DNA from: an uncultured Candidatus Melainabacteria bacterium
Lineage (GTDB): Bacteria > Cyanobacteriota > Vampirovibrionia > Gastranaerophilales > Gastranaerophilaceae
DNA: 64,000 bases
Direction of reading: 5' to 3'
Assembly (NCBI GenBank): GCA_934757275.1
Contig: CAKVLN010000002.1
Span: forward strand, 62,001-126,000
This document shows positions 34,845-43,467 of this stretch, piece by piece (positions within the stretch are counted from its first letter, which is position 1; each line of letters starts with the position of its first letter). The position numbers were made by a program, and so were the translations under genes. Below the pieces are notes generated by a model. The model did no database searches. It was not told the origin of the DNA and saw only the letters and a list, made by a program, of their open reading frames with translations.

Positions 34845-35570
34845 TCAACCAACAATTTCTTTTACTTCTGCTTGAAGGTTCTTTGCATCAATCTTGATGC
34901 TTGGTCCCATTGTTGTAGTCAAGTAAATTGACTTAACGTAAGTACCTTTAGCTGCAGAAGGTTTTGCTCTAAGAACTGCATCAACCAATGTACCGTAGTT
35001 CTTAACCAAATCTTCGTTTGCGAATTGAACCTTACCGATAGGGCAGTGAATCATACCCTGTTTATCTGCTCTAAATTCAACTTTACCAGCTTTTGCATCT
35101 TTAACAGCCTTAGCTATATCAAGAGTTACAGTACCAGTTTTAGGGTTTGGCATTAAGCCTTTAGGACCTAAAACTCTACCTAACTTACCTAACATACCCA
35201 TACAGTCTGGAGTTGCAATTAAGGTATCAAATTCAAACCAGCCGCCTGCGATTTTGTCGATAATTTCTTCTGTACCGTAGAAATCAGCACCTGCGTCTTT
35301 TGCTTCAGTAACTTTTGGTCCTTTAGCAATAACACATACACGAACTTCTTTACCCAAACCAGCAGGTAATACAACTGTTGATCTGATTTGTTGTTCAGCG
35401 TGCTTAACTTCGATACCTAATCTCATGTGGCATTCAACTGTTTCATTGAATTTAGCTACTTCTTTAGATACTTCTTGTAATTTAGTAAGAGCATCACGAC
35501 CGCTAGCTGGTTGTTGGAAATCAGCTAACAATTCTTGAAGCTTCTTTTGTTTTTTAGTTATTTTTGACAT
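34845..35570 (-). CDS. rplA: 50S ribosomal protein L1
   Basis: L1 stalk protein of the large subunit and, in other bacteria, translational repressor of its own operon. The 241-aa length is standard. Recognisable: [55 protein letters not shown] and [21 protein letters not shown] structured leader lies just upstream (35583-35616) that closely matches the one before rplK. Terminators follow, so rplJ and rplL are not part of this operon. Confidence 0.98.
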   Translation of the reverse strand: MSKITKKQKKLQELLADFQQPASGRDALTKLQEVSKEVAKFNETVECHMRLGIEVKHAEQQIRSTVVLPAGLGKEVRVCVIAKGPKVTEAKDAGADFYGTEEIIDKIAGGWFEFDTLIATPDCMGMLGKLGRVLGPKGLMPNPKTGTVTLDIAKAVKDAKAGKVEFRADKQGMIHCPIGKVQFANEDLVKNYGTLVDAVLRAKPSAAKGTYVKSIYLTTTMGPSIKIDAKNLQAEVKEIVG

Positions 35571-35582
35571 TTTTTAATCCTT

Positions 35583-35616
35583 TCATGGTGTTAACGGATT
35601 TTTCAATCCTTCCATA
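35583..35616 (-). promoter_or_regulatory. Hairpin leader of rplA, candidate L1-binding site
   Basis: Minus-strand RNA: TATGGAAG, stem-loop GGATT-GAAA-AATCC, GTTAACACCATG, then AAAGGA and the rplA ATG. Outer pairs ATGG/CCAT enclose the unpaired AAG and GTTAACA. The same arrangement precedes rplK. Confidence 0.6.
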
Positions 35617-35694
35617 TTATCTCTAACTCCTTATCCAAAGATAAGGCTGAGGCAAGATATCAAATTGATTTTCTACACCTCTTGAATGGGGCAA

Positions 35695-36123
35695 CTAGTC
35701 TTCTTTTACAGTAACACCCATAGCTCTGCAAGAGCCTTTAATCATATTAACAGCAGCGTCCATAGAAGTTGCGTTCAAATCGTTCATTTTAATTTTAGCG
35801 ATTTCTTCTAATTGAGCTCTTGTGATTTCACCAACTTTTGTTTTGTTAGGAACTGCTGACCCCTTAGGGATATTCAATGCCTTCTTAATCAAAACAGGAG
35901 CTGGAGGTGATTTGATTACAAAAGTGAAGCTTCTGTCTTCGTATACATCGATAATAACAGGGATAATATAGCCTGCTTGTGATTCAGTTCTAGCGTTGAA
36001 CTGTTTGCAGAAATCCATGATATTAACACCGTGTTGACCTAAAGCTGGACCAACTGGAGGTGATGGATTTGCTTTACCTGCTTGAATTTGTAGTTTAATT
36101 TTTCCTACTACTTTTTTTGCCAT
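35695..36123 (-). CDS. rplK: 50S ribosomal protein L11
   Basis: GTPase-centre protein that binds 23S rRNA and is modified by PrmA in many bacteria. At 142 aa it is standard: [40 protein letters not shown], the proline-rich linker [12 protein letters not shown] and the C-terminal RNA-binding domain with [20 protein letters not shown]. It has a clear AAAGGAG directly after a hairpin leader. Lies between nusG and rplA as in most bacteria. Confidence 0.98.
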   Translation of the reverse strand: MAKKVVGKIKLQIQAGKANPSPPVGPALGQHGVNIMDFCKQFNARTESQAGYIIPVIIDVYEDRSFTFVIKSPPAPVLIKKALNIPKGSAVPNKTKVGEITRAQLEEIAKIKMNDLNATSMDAAVNMIKGSCRAMGVTVKED

Positions 36124-36136
36124 TTTGTTCTCCTTT

Positions 36137-36168
36137 CGTGGTACTAACGGGGGGCACCCCCTTCCACG
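36137..36168 (-). promoter_or_regulatory. Hairpin leader of rplK, candidate L1-binding site
   Basis: Minus-strand RNA: CGTGGAAG, a G/C stem (GGGG-TG-CCCC type), GTTAGTACCACG, then AAAGGAG and the rplK ATG. CGTGG pairs with CCACG; AAG and GTTAGTA are left opposite one another as an internal loop. Confidence 0.65.
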
Positions 36169-36195
36169 TTATTTGTATTGTGTTTCCAAAGTTAA

Positions 36196-36807
36196 TTATA
36201 ACTTTTGAATTTGTTTGTATTCTAATTCAACTGGAGTCTCACGACCGAATATAGAAACCATTGCTCTAAGTTTAGCCTTATCAGGGTAAACTTCTGTGAT
36301 ATCACCGACAAACTCAGCGAATGGTCCAGAGGTGATTCTAACTTTTTCACCAACCTTAACGTCCATTTCAATTTTTTGTGTTTGAGCAGTTGAACGGTGA
36401 ATAATCTTTTTAATTTCACTATCTTTAGCTGGAATAGGTTTCTTAGCAGAACCAACGAATTTCGTAACACCAGCAGTGTGTCTAACAACATACCAGCTAT
36501 CTTCGTCCATAATCATTTCTACTAAAACATAACCTGGGAAGATTTTCTCTTCTTTTTCTTGTTTTCTTCCGCCTTTGATTTGGGTAATAGTCTTTTGAGG
36601 AACTTCTACTCTAAAGATTTTATCAGCCATATTCATATATTCAATACGTTTTTCTAGGTTACTTTTAACCTTGTTTTCGTATCCTGAATAAGTATGAACT
36701 ATATACCAACGTTTTTGATTTTTTCTTTCAGAAGAGGCATGGTTTTCAACTTCTTGGTTTTCTTCCATAACTTCTTCATTCATGATATTTTCGTCTTTTT
36801 CACTCAT
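36196..36807 (-). CDS. nusG: Transcription termination/antitermination factor NusG
   Basis: Binds RNA polymerase and couples transcription to translation and Rho. The protein has 203 aa: an acidic 30-residue N-terminal extension (MEENQEVENHA), the NGN domain (RWYIVHTYSGYENKVKSNLE, FPGYVLVEMIMDEDSWYVVR) and a KOW domain (VGEKVRITSGPFAEFVGDIT). A downstream ATG at codon 9 is a possible alternative start. It is 24 bases after secE and precedes rplK, as in the common secE-nusG-rplK order. Confidence 0.98.
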   Translation of the reverse strand: MSEKDENIMNEEVMEENQEVENHASSERKNQKRWYIVHTYSGYENKVKSNLEKRIEYMNMADKIFRVEVPQKTITQIKGGRKQEKEEKIFPGYVLVEMIMDEDSWYVVRHTAGVTKFVGSAKKPIPAKDSEIKKIIHRSTAQTQKIEMDVKVGEKVRITSGPFAEFVGDITEVYPDKAKLRAMVSIFGRETPVELEYKQIQKL

Positions 36808-36831
36808 TACTTTACCCTTTATAAATTTTTA

Positions 36832-37032
36832 TTAAAACTTAGATAATAACATATTGAAAATAATATCCACAAAATAAATAAAAATAGTGAATATAAACAC
36901 AATAGCTACAACAAAGAATGTTTCTACCACAACCTGATGTTTTTCTGGCCAAGTAATTTTGCCCCACTCAGTCTTAACGCCTTTAAAATAAGTAGTTACA
37001 TTTTTCTTTATTGTTTCAAAAGTATCATTCAT
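36832..37032 (-). CDS. secE: Preprotein translocase subunit SecE
   Basis: A 66-aa single-helix SecE. An amphipathic segment with VKTEWGKITWPEKHQVVVET precedes the transmembrane helix (TFFVVAIVFIFTIFIYFVDI); the W-x-K-x-x-W-P motif is diagnostic. The open frame extends upstream across tRNA-Trp, but ATG 37032, after AAAAAAGG, is the true start. Lies 26 bases from the mature tRNA end, so both are on one transcript. Confidence 0.96.
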   Translation of the reverse strand: MNDTFETIKKNVTTYFKGVKTEWGKITWPEKHQVVVETFFVVAIVFIFTIFIYFVDIIFNMLLSKF

Positions 37033-37058
37033 TTTAACAACCTTTTTTCTATAAAAAT

Positions 37059-37131
37059 CGCGCCCTGAAGGACTCGAACCCTCGACATCCGGTTTTGGAG
37101 ACCGACGTTCTACCAACTGAACTAAGGACGC
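37059..37131 (-). tRNA. tRNA-Trp (anticodon CCA)
   Basis: A 73-base cloverleaf on the minus strand: acceptor GCGTCCT/AGGGCGC with one G-T pair, anticodon stem TCGGT/ACCGG around loop CTCCAAA (anticodon CCA), T arm GGGTTCGAGTCC, discriminator G, no encoded CCA. Its place between rpmG and secE is conserved in many bacteria. Confidence 0.97.
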
Positions 37132-37139
37132 ATATAAAA

Positions 37140-37193
37140 GGGAATAAGACTTTCGGTAATAAGGGAATAAGAGATTTATATGCCCTTATTACC
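37140..37193. repeat. GGGAATAAG-type inverted repeat between rpmG and tRNA-Trp
   Basis: GGGAATAAG at 37140-37148 and 37163-37171, and a perfect 11-bp inverted repeat GGTAATAAGGG (37155-37165) / CCCTTATTACC (37183-37193). Same style of unit as 2581-2705 and 55386-55426. Confidence 0.7.
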
Positions 37194-37209
37194 AGTGCTT
37201 ATTTCCTTA

Positions 37210-37377
37210 TTACTTAGTTTCCTTGTGAGTTGTGTGTTTTTTGCAAGTTGGGCAGTATTTGCTCAATTCTAATCTGTCTTTAACATTTTTTTTGTTTTTA
37301 ACAGTTGTGTAATTTCTTTCCTTGCAATCTTCACAAGCTAGAACTACCATTCTATCGTTTTTACCTTTGATACCCAT
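37210..37377 (-). CDS. rpmG: 50S ribosomal protein L33
   Basis: A 55-aa zinc-type L33 that is shorter than common gene-length cut-offs. Reads [20 protein letters not shown], then [35 protein letters not shown]. The Cys pairs C-x2-C at 15/18 and 42/45 form the zinc ribbon of the C+ type, so it is the zinc-dependent form. AAAGGAAC lies eight bases upstream of the ATG. Its place at the head of the tRNA-Trp, secE, nusG cluster matches the common gene order. Confidence 0.97.
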   Translation of the reverse strand: MGIKGKNDRMVVLACEDCKERNYTTVKNKKNVKDRLELSKYCPTCKKHTTHKETK

Positions 37378-37602
37378 TTTTAAGTTCCTTTATATTTACC
37401 TTTATTGCTATTTTTATAAAATTAACCTTTTTAAAAAGAATGTGCTTAACACATTCTTTCTTTAAATCGGCGTATAAGTTAATACTAAAATAAACATAAA
37501 TAAATTGCAAATTATTGTAAAGATTTTTTAAAATTTTTAAAAACATACAGAGTTTTAAAGCAATGTTTTTATGCTAAAATAAGGCAAAAGAGGAGTATAA
37601 AA

Positions 37603-38880
37603 ATGATTAAATCAATTATTTTAGCAGCAGGAAAAGGCACAAGAATGAAGTCAGATATGCCAAAGGTTTTACATACAATTTTTGATAAAACACTTGTTGG
37701 ATACGTTATTGATGCAGTTAACAATACAGGTTTAGCTGATGAAAATTTTGTTATTGTAGGTCATCAAGCTGAACGAGTAGAAGAATTTGTTAACAAAAAC
37801 TATGATAATGCAAAATGCGTTTTGCAATCACCTCAACTAGGTACTGGTCATGCGGTTAGCATGGCACTTCCATATCTTAAAGATTTTGATGGCGAAGTTA
37901 TAATTCTTTGTGGTGATACGCCATTAATCACTTCTGAAACAATCAAAGAATTTGTCGAATATCATCGAGAAAAGAAATCTGACCTAACAGTTATGAGTGC
38001 AATTTTTGACAATCCTACTAATTATGGCAGAATAATAAGAAATCAAGATGGCTCGCTTAATTCTATAGTAGAAGAAAAGGACGCCAATCCAGAACAGAAA
38101 ATGGTAAAAGAAATTAATGCTGGAATTTATTGCATTAATTGGCAAAAAATTAAACCAGCTTTCAATGAACTTACAAGCAACAACGCACAAGGCGAATACT
38201 ATTTAACTGACATTATCAAATGGGGTAATGAAAAGCACTTGTCAGTTAATGCTTATACCTTGAAAAACAACGAAGAAATTTTTGGTATAAATTCTAAGGC
38301 TCATTTGGCGGAAGCGACAAGAATGTTAAATAATAGAGTTATAAAAAAACACCTTGAAAATGGTGTACAAATTATTGACCCAGCTTCAACATGGATATCA
38401 CCGGAAACTGAAATTGATGCTGACACAATAATTTATCCTTCTTGCTATATAAATGGTAAAAACAAAATTGGCAAACACTGTAAAATAGGACCATTTGCAC
38501 ACCTTAGAGGCGATGTTGTATTAGAAGACTATGTAAAAATCGGCAACTTTGTCGAAGTTAAAAAGACTACAATAAAATCACATACAAATGCCTGTCATTT
38601 AACTTACCTAGGTGATAGCGAAATCGGCTCAAACGTAAATATCGGAGCTGGCACAATTACCGCAAATTACAATCCTTTAACAAAAGTTAAAAGTAAGACG
38701 GTAATCGAAGATAATGTAAAAATCGGTTCAAACTCAGTACTAGTTGCACCAGTCACTATAGAAGAAGGTGCTAACGTTGGAGCAGTGGGCGTTATAACCA
38801 AAAACATACCAGCATGGTCACTTGCAATAACTCGTTCACCGCTTAAAGTTTTAGAAAACTGGGTAAAAAAACATTTATAA
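37603..38880 (+). CDS. glmU: Bifunctional UDP-GlcNAc pyrophosphorylase / GlcN-1-P acetyltransferase
   Basis: Makes UDP-GlcNAc for peptidoglycan and lipid A from GlcN-1-P. The 425-aa protein has the N-terminal Rossmann uridyltransferase domain (SIILAAGKGTRMKSDMPKVL; LQSPQLGTGHAVSMALPYL; LCGDTPLI; NAGIYCINW) and a C-terminal left-handed beta-helix of hexapeptide repeats with ACHLTYLGDSEIGSNVNIGA and GTITANYNP, the acetyl-CoA and metal site. It is some 30 residues shorter than the E. coli enzyme at the C-terminal tail but keeps all catalytic parts. AGAGGAG precedes the ATG. Confidence 0.96.
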   Translation: MIKSIILAAGKGTRMKSDMPKVLHTIFDKTLVGYVIDAVNNTGLADENFVIVGHQAERVEEFVNKNYDNAKCVLQSPQLGTGHAVSMALPYLKDFDGEVIILCGDTPLITSETIKEFVEYHREKKSDLTVMSAIFDNPTNYGRIIRNQDGSLNSIVEEKDANPEQKMVKEINAGIYCINWQKIKPAFNELTSNNAQGEYYLTDIIKWGNEKHLSVNAYTLKNNEEIFGINSKAHLAEATRMLNNRVIKKHLENGVQIIDPASTWISPETEIDADTIIYPSCYINGKNKIGKHCKIGPFAHLRGDVVLEDYVKIGNFVEVKKTTIKSHTNACHLTYLGDSEIGSNVNIGAGTITANYNPLTKVKSKTVIEDNVKIGSNSVLVAPVTIEEGANVGAVGVITKNIPAWSLAITRSPLKVLENWVKKHL

Positions 38881-38882
38881 AA

Positions 38883-39563
38883 TTATTTAAAACGATATTT
38901 TAAAAGAGTAAAAATAGCTTGGACACCATCTTTCCAAGTTATTTTTTTCCCTTCACTTTCTTGACGAGCATTATAAGAAATCGGAACTTCAACAAAACGA
39001 GCCTTTTTCTTCAATATTTTTGCAGTGATTTCTGGTTCAAAATCAAATCGATTTGATTCAATGTCTATACCTTTTACGAAATCGGCACGAAATGCTTTGT
39101 AGCAGGTTTCCATATCGGTTAAAAAAGTGCCGTACAAAATTCTTGTCATAAAAGAAAGTGTTACGTTAGCTAAATAACTCAAAAGCAAAAATTTGCCGCT
39201 ATTGCGATTATCAGCTAAGCGAGAGCCGTATACCACGTCAGCTTTATCCTCTTTAATCAACTCAACAAGCGGCTTATAGTCAATTGGATTGTACTCTAAA
39301 TCTGCATCTTGAATGATAATAATATCGCCAGTAGCATTATTAAAACCAGTTCTAAGAGCAGCACCTTTACCCATATTTTTTTCATGATACAAAATTTTAT
39401 AAGGCAAATCTTTATAGAGCTCTTTTGTTCCATCAGTAGAATAATCATCAATTAGAATAATTTCTTTTTCTAATCCGAAATCGACACTTTCAACTTGTTT
39501 AAGAATTTCTAATAACGTATTTTTTTCATTATAAACAGGGATTAGAATTGAAATTTTCTTCAT
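38883..39563 (-). CDS. GT2-family glycosyltransferase (dolichyl-phosphate mannose synthase-like)
   Basis: A 226-aa GT-A-fold enzyme beginning MKKISILIPVYNEKNTLLEI after AAAAGGAGAGCC. It shows IILIDDYSTDGTKELY, NMGKGAALRTGFNNATGDII, QDADLEYNP (DXD metal motif) and ETCYKAFRADFVKGI, which match the DPM1/DPG synthase branch of GT2. These transfer a sugar to polyprenyl phosphate. No transmembrane helices follow, in contrast to ArnC. Convergent with glmU, 2 bases between stops. Confidence 0.92.
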   Translation of the reverse strand: MKKISILIPVYNEKNTLLEILKQVESVDFGLEKEIILIDDYSTDGTKELYKDLPYKILYHEKNMGKGAALRTGFNNATGDIIIIQDADLEYNPIDYKPLVELIKEDKADVVYGSRLADNRNSGKFLLLSYLANVTLSFMTRILYGTFLTDMETCYKAFRADFVKGIDIESNRFDFEPEITAKILKKKARFVEVPISYNARQESEGKKITWKDGVQAIFTLLKYRFK

Positions 39564-39652
39564 GGCTCTCCTTTTAATTTTACAAAAGCTTTGCAACTCT
39601 TGTTTTTATATAGCATTTTATAGTATTATAGAATAAACAAGAGAGGGTTGGA

Positions 39653-41320
39653 ATGACTTTAGAAAATTTTATTTATGAGTCAGTGTCTGAAATACTAAAT
39701 AACAAATACGACGAAGTCAAAGAAAGAATAGAAAAGCATAAAGACATTTATCATGATGATACGGCAATATGCTTTAGTCTGTTAGCGTTAGGAGCTTTTC
39801 TAAAAAAAGATTATAATAGCTTTTATCAATTCATGAACGATACTACATTTTTGGTGGAGCAGTCTAATGAACCTATTACAAAAATCTTACACGAGATGGT
39901 TTTGGGCTATATTAACTTTTCAGAAAAAAGCACTGCTTTGTATGCAATAAATTACAATAAAGCTCGTAAGCTTTCTATTAAAAATCAAAAAACAGACTTT
40001 TTTGAAAAACTAAATTCTCTTTTAAAGTGCCCCGCTGTAAGTCATTATACAAACCACAACCAAACAAAAGACCCTCTAATAGCTTTGGTTAACATTGGTC
40101 AAGCGGTTGCTGCCGAAAAAAATATAGATTTATTAATTAAAACAATTGCAGAAGAAACTAAAACCGCAATGAATGCTGACAGATGTACGGTTTTTCTATA
40201 TGACAAAGAGCATGACGAATTGTATTCAAAAGTAGCGACTGGACTTAATACAAAAGAATTAAGAATACCTGCTGATAAAGGTATTGCTGGACATGTTGTA
40301 AAAACTGGTGAAACTATTAATATAAAAGATGCTTATAACGACAAGCGTTTTAACCCAGATGTTGACAAAAAAACTGGCTATAGAACAAAAACTATACTTT
40401 GTATTCCTATAAAGAACTTTAACCAAGAAATCATAGGTGTTTTTCAAGTTATTAATAAATTTGATGAATATTTTACGCCTGATGATGAAGATTTGTTGGT
40501 TGCAATTGCTTCAAGTGCAGGTATTTCATTAGAGAATGCTCAACTTTTTGAAAAACAAAGAAAGTTATTAGAAGAGCAAAAAGTCATCTTAGATAGCTTT
40601 ATTGAAACGCTCGCAGCTTCTATTGATGCTCGTGATAAAATCACTTCTGGTCATTCTTCTAGGGTAAAAATGTTTTCTTCTCTAATTGCTCAAGAATTTG
40701 GCATGGAGAAAAATGACTTGTATATTTTAGAGAAAGCTGCTGCTTTGCACGATATCGGTAAAATCGGTATTAGAGATTCTGTTTTGCAAAAAGAAGGAAA
40801 ACTAACACCAGAAGAATACAAACATATTCAAGAACACGTTGAAATCACGCATCACATTTTGGAAAAAATTCATATGTCAAAAGATTTTCAACAAATAACT
40901 GAAATTGCTTGTTCTCACCACGAAAAATTCGATGGAACTGGCTATTATAGACATTTAAAAGGTGAAGAAATTCCATTTGGCGGAAGAATATTAGCTGTTT
41001 CCGACGTTTTTGATGCGATAACCTCTAAAAGACATTATCGTGACAAAATGCCGATTGAAAAAGTTATAGACATTATCAAAAATGGTGCTGGAACGCATTT
41101 TGACCCACTTGTAGTTGAGAAATTTTTGGCAATAAAATTGAGTAAAATAGTAAAAGTATTTTGTACAGAAAATAATCTTACAATTTCTGACGAAGATATG
41201 GAAACGCTAGAAAAGTATAACCTACTTGATTTATATTACTCAATAGTAAATAATTGTAGTAACAAATTGTTAGAAGTATTTAATAAATACTATGTAGGTA
41301 TAGATTTAGAACATGAATAA
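39653..41320 (+). CDS. GAF-HD-GYP-type phosphodiesterase with GYY variant
   Basis: Cytosolic signalling protein, probably degrading cyclic-di-GMP. The 555-aa protein has a helical N-terminal region of about 135 residues, a GAF sensor domain (about 150-300; MNADRCTVFLYDKEHDELYS, CIPIKNFNQEIIGVFQVINK) and an HD-GYP domain (about 320-490; SGHSSRVKMFSSLIAQEFGM, ALHDIGKIGIRDSVLQKEG, HHEKFDGTGYYRHLKGEEIP, AVSDVFDAITSKRHY). The metal-binding HD and HH residues are present, but the GYP triad reads GYY, a change seen in some active and inactive members. It begins an operon with a TPR protein and two response regulators. Confidence 0.93.
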   Translation: MTLENFIYESVSEILNNKYDEVKERIEKHKDIYHDDTAICFSLLALGAFLKKDYNSFYQFMNDTTFLVEQSNEPITKILHEMVLGYINFSEKSTALYAINYNKARKLSIKNQKTDFFEKLNSLLKCPAVSHYTNHNQTKDPLIALVNIGQAVAAEKNIDLLIKTIAEETKTAMNADRCTVFLYDKEHDELYSKVATGLNTKELRIPADKGIAGHVVKTGETINIKDAYNDKRFNPDVDKKTGYRTKTILCIPIKNFNQEIIGVFQVINKFDEYFTPDDEDLLVAIASSAGISLENAQLFEKQRKLLEEQKVILDSFIETLAASIDARDKITSGHSSRVKMFSSLIAQEFGMEKNDLYILEKAAALHDIGKIGIRDSVLQKEGKLTPEEYKHIQEHVEITHHILEKIHMSKDFQQITEIACSHHEKFDGTGYYRHLKGEEIPFGGRILAVSDVFDAITSKRHYRDKMPIEKVIDIIKNGAGTHFDPLVVEKFLAIKLSKIVKVFCTENNLTISDEDMETLEKYNLLDLYYSIVNNCSNKLLEVFNKYYVGIDLEHE

Positions 41321-42830
41321 GATATTGAAAGAGTTTTTAATAACAACATTAATATTATCAACACCATTGGTTGTACAGGCTGAAACAGTTAAACCGCTAA
41401 AGATTAAGGCTGAAACTACTGTTGCAAATATGGACATGGTTATCAAGGATAATTTTGTTAAGGCAAAATTTGCATCTGCAGAAAATAGATTTGCACAAAG
41501 TAATGTTAAAGCCTCTTACGATGATTTTAATGATTTAATTCAAAAAGCCTCACATGACGATTATGTTTTCCTAGTTTATGGAATGAAGATGGCTGAATAT
41601 GGTTTTTTTGATTTGTCAGATGCCTTGATTGCAAAGCTAGATGACAATGGCTTTACCTCATCTTATGTAAACGATATTAAAAAATATTATTATCCGTCAG
41701 CAATGGTAAACCCAAGAGATGTGGTATATTTAGCCGACGCATATTCAAATATTATGTATAATAATATGGCAATTGAAACTACTTCAGAATTACTTAATTC
41801 TAATCAAGCCTCTGAAAGTGATTATAAAAACTACCTAATTGCTCTTGGTTACTATAAATCTAACAACTTACCGCTAGCTTTAAAGTATATAAATAATGCG
41901 TTGGTGGAAAATGATGTAAATATTAATTACTTGTCATTAAAAGCAAAGATACTAGCAGATTCAGGGAAGTCCTCACAAGCGTTAAAAGTTCTTTCAAAAA
42001 TTAACAAAACAGATTTTAAAACTGTCGATTTCCAAAGGAAAATAAAAGCAGTTGAAGAATATGTTCTTTATAGAACTGCCAAGGCTGAAACTTTGAAAGA
42101 TTATCACTTAGCATATTATTATCACTTGCAAGATAAAAGTTTGCTAGCAACAAAAGTTTTACAATCTGCGATTTTACATGCAAAACAGTATAGCCCTCTT
42201 GTGTACTCACTTTTAGGCAGAATCTATTATGAGAATGAAGAACCTTTAAAAGCGCAAGAATTTGCATCTAGAGCTTATAGAGAAGATAAAAACAACTATT
42301 TAGCAGTATTAACGTTGGCTGATGTTAGTTATGATAATAGAAAATATGAAGATTCTTTAAAATTCTATAAACACGCTAAAAAACTTACAAAAAATATTGA
42401 CCCTTCTGTTGGCATAGCAAAAACTTATATGGCGATGGATAAGGACAAAAAGTCAAAGAAAATTTACGAAAAATTATTGAAGAAAAATCAATACGACGAA
42501 GATTTATTGGTTAATTCCTTGCAAGTTTTTCCACAAAAATCTGATTATTATATGCCAAGAGTTGCCTCAATTGATATTTCAAACAACGAAATTTGGCTTG
42601 GTTTAGCAAATTTGGCAATCAGAGATAAGAATTTCAATATGGCTACAACATATCTAAACAATTCTTATTATATTGACGCAAATAATTTTAAATATTATTA
42701 TTATCTTAGTCTTGTTCTAAGAGCAAAAGGTGACAACGAACTTGCTCAACAATCTTTAATTAGATGCTCAAGATTAAACTCAGATTACGCAGCAGACATA
42801 AATCCAGGACATAGTGTTTATGAAGAGTAA
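41313..42830 (+). CDS. Secreted TPR-repeat protein
   Basis: A 505-aa protein with a signal peptide (MNKILKEFLITTLILSTPLV, cleavage after AQA-like VQAE). Several tetratricopeptide-like repeats are visible, e.g. ALKYINNALVENDVNINYLS, PLVYSLLGRIYYENEEPLKA and YLAVLTLADVSYDNRKYEDS, ending with WLGLANLAIRDKNFNMATTY. The start overlaps the HD-GYP stop by 8 bases and the following response-regulator gene overlaps its end, so coexpression is near certain. Likely a periplasmic scaffold linked to the signalling genes; function inferred from position. Confidence 0.88.
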   Translation: MNKILKEFLITTLILSTPLVVQAETVKPLKIKAETTVANMDMVIKDNFVKAKFASAENRFAQSNVKASYDDFNDLIQKASHDDYVFLVYGMKMAEYGFFDLSDALIAKLDDNGFTSSYVNDIKKYYYPSAMVNPRDVVYLADAYSNIMYNNMAIETTSELLNSNQASESDYKNYLIALGYYKSNNLPLALKYINNALVENDVNINYLSLKAKILADSGKSSQALKVLSKINKTDFKTVDFQRKIKAVEEYVLYRTAKAETLKDYHLAYYYHLQDKSLLATKVLQSAILHAKQYSPLVYSLLGRIYYENEEPLKAQEFASRAYREDKNNYLAVLTLADVSYDNRKYEDSLKFYKHAKKLTKNIDPSVGIAKTYMAMDKDKKSKKIYEKLLKKNQYDEDLLVNSLQVFPQKSDYYMPRVASIDISNNEIWLGLANLAIRDKNFNMATTYLNNSYYIDANNFKYYYYLSLVLRAKGDNELAQQSLIRCSRLNSDYAADINPGHSVYEE

Positions 42831-43467
42831 TATTTTAATCGTAGAAGATCATGAATTAACCAGATTCGGTTTAAAAACAGCTTTTGAAAGTTGTGATTTT
42901 ATCGAGAAGATTTTTGAGGCTGAATCAGCTGAAACAAGTATTGAAATTGCTTCAGATAATGAAATCAACCTTATCATAATGGATTTAGGGCTACCAGGAA
43001 TTGATGGAATTGAAGCAACTAGAAAAATTAAAGCTTTGAATAAAGATATAAAAATTGTGATTTTGACTTCTCACAATGACGAACAAGAGGTACTGAACAG
43101 TTTGAAGGCTGGTGCTAATGCTTATTGTTCAAAAGAAATTAACCCAAAACGTCTTATACAAGTTGTTCAATCTGTTTTAGATGGAGCTGCATGGTTTGAC
43201 CCATCAATTTCACATATAGTTTTAGAAGCGGCAACTAAAGTTCCTGAAACAGAAACTCAGAAACCAGAAAAAAGCTATGGCTTAACTAGTCGTGAAACAC
43301 AGATTTTGAAGTTGATTACGGAAGGTTATAGCAACATCGAAATAGCAAAAGAATTGTTTGTTAGTATTAATACTACAAAAGCGCATGTTGCGAGCATTTT
43401 GCAGAAACTTGAAGTAGATGACAGACTACAAGCTGCATTAAAAGCATTGAAGGAGAAGTTGGTATAA
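42820..43467 (+). CDS. NarL/LuxR-family response regulator
   Basis: A 215-aa two-domain regulator. Receiver: NILIVEDHELTRFGLKTAFE (acidic pair ED), phosphorylation Asp in LIIMDLGLPGIDGIEATRKI, T in ILTSHND, Lys in YCSKEINPKRL. LuxR output domain: SYGLTSRETQILKLITEGYS, IEIAKELFVSINTTKAHVAS. The frame extends to a GTG at 42814, but ATG 42820 is preferred. It overlaps the TPR gene by 11 bases. No histidine kinase is adjacent. Confidence 0.94.
   Translation: MKSNILIVEDHELTRFGLKTAFESCDFIEKIFEAESAETSIEIASDNEINLIIMDLGLPGIDGIEATRKIKALNKDIKIVILTSHNDEQEVLNSLKAGANAYCSKEINPKRLIQVVQSVLDGAAWFDPSISHIVLEAATKVPETETQKPEKSYGLTSRETQILKLITEGYSNIEIAKELFVSINTTKAHVASILQKLEVDDRLQAALKALKEKLV

Noticed and set aside
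36832-37116. 94-residue version of SecE
   Set aside because: The first 28 codons read through the tRNA-Trp gene; the SecE family start and the Shine-Dalgarno both support ATG 37032.
37361-37546. 61-codon minus-strand open frame upstream of rpmG
   Set aside because: It overlaps the rpmG start in another frame and lies in its A/T-rich leader; no ribosome site and no motif.
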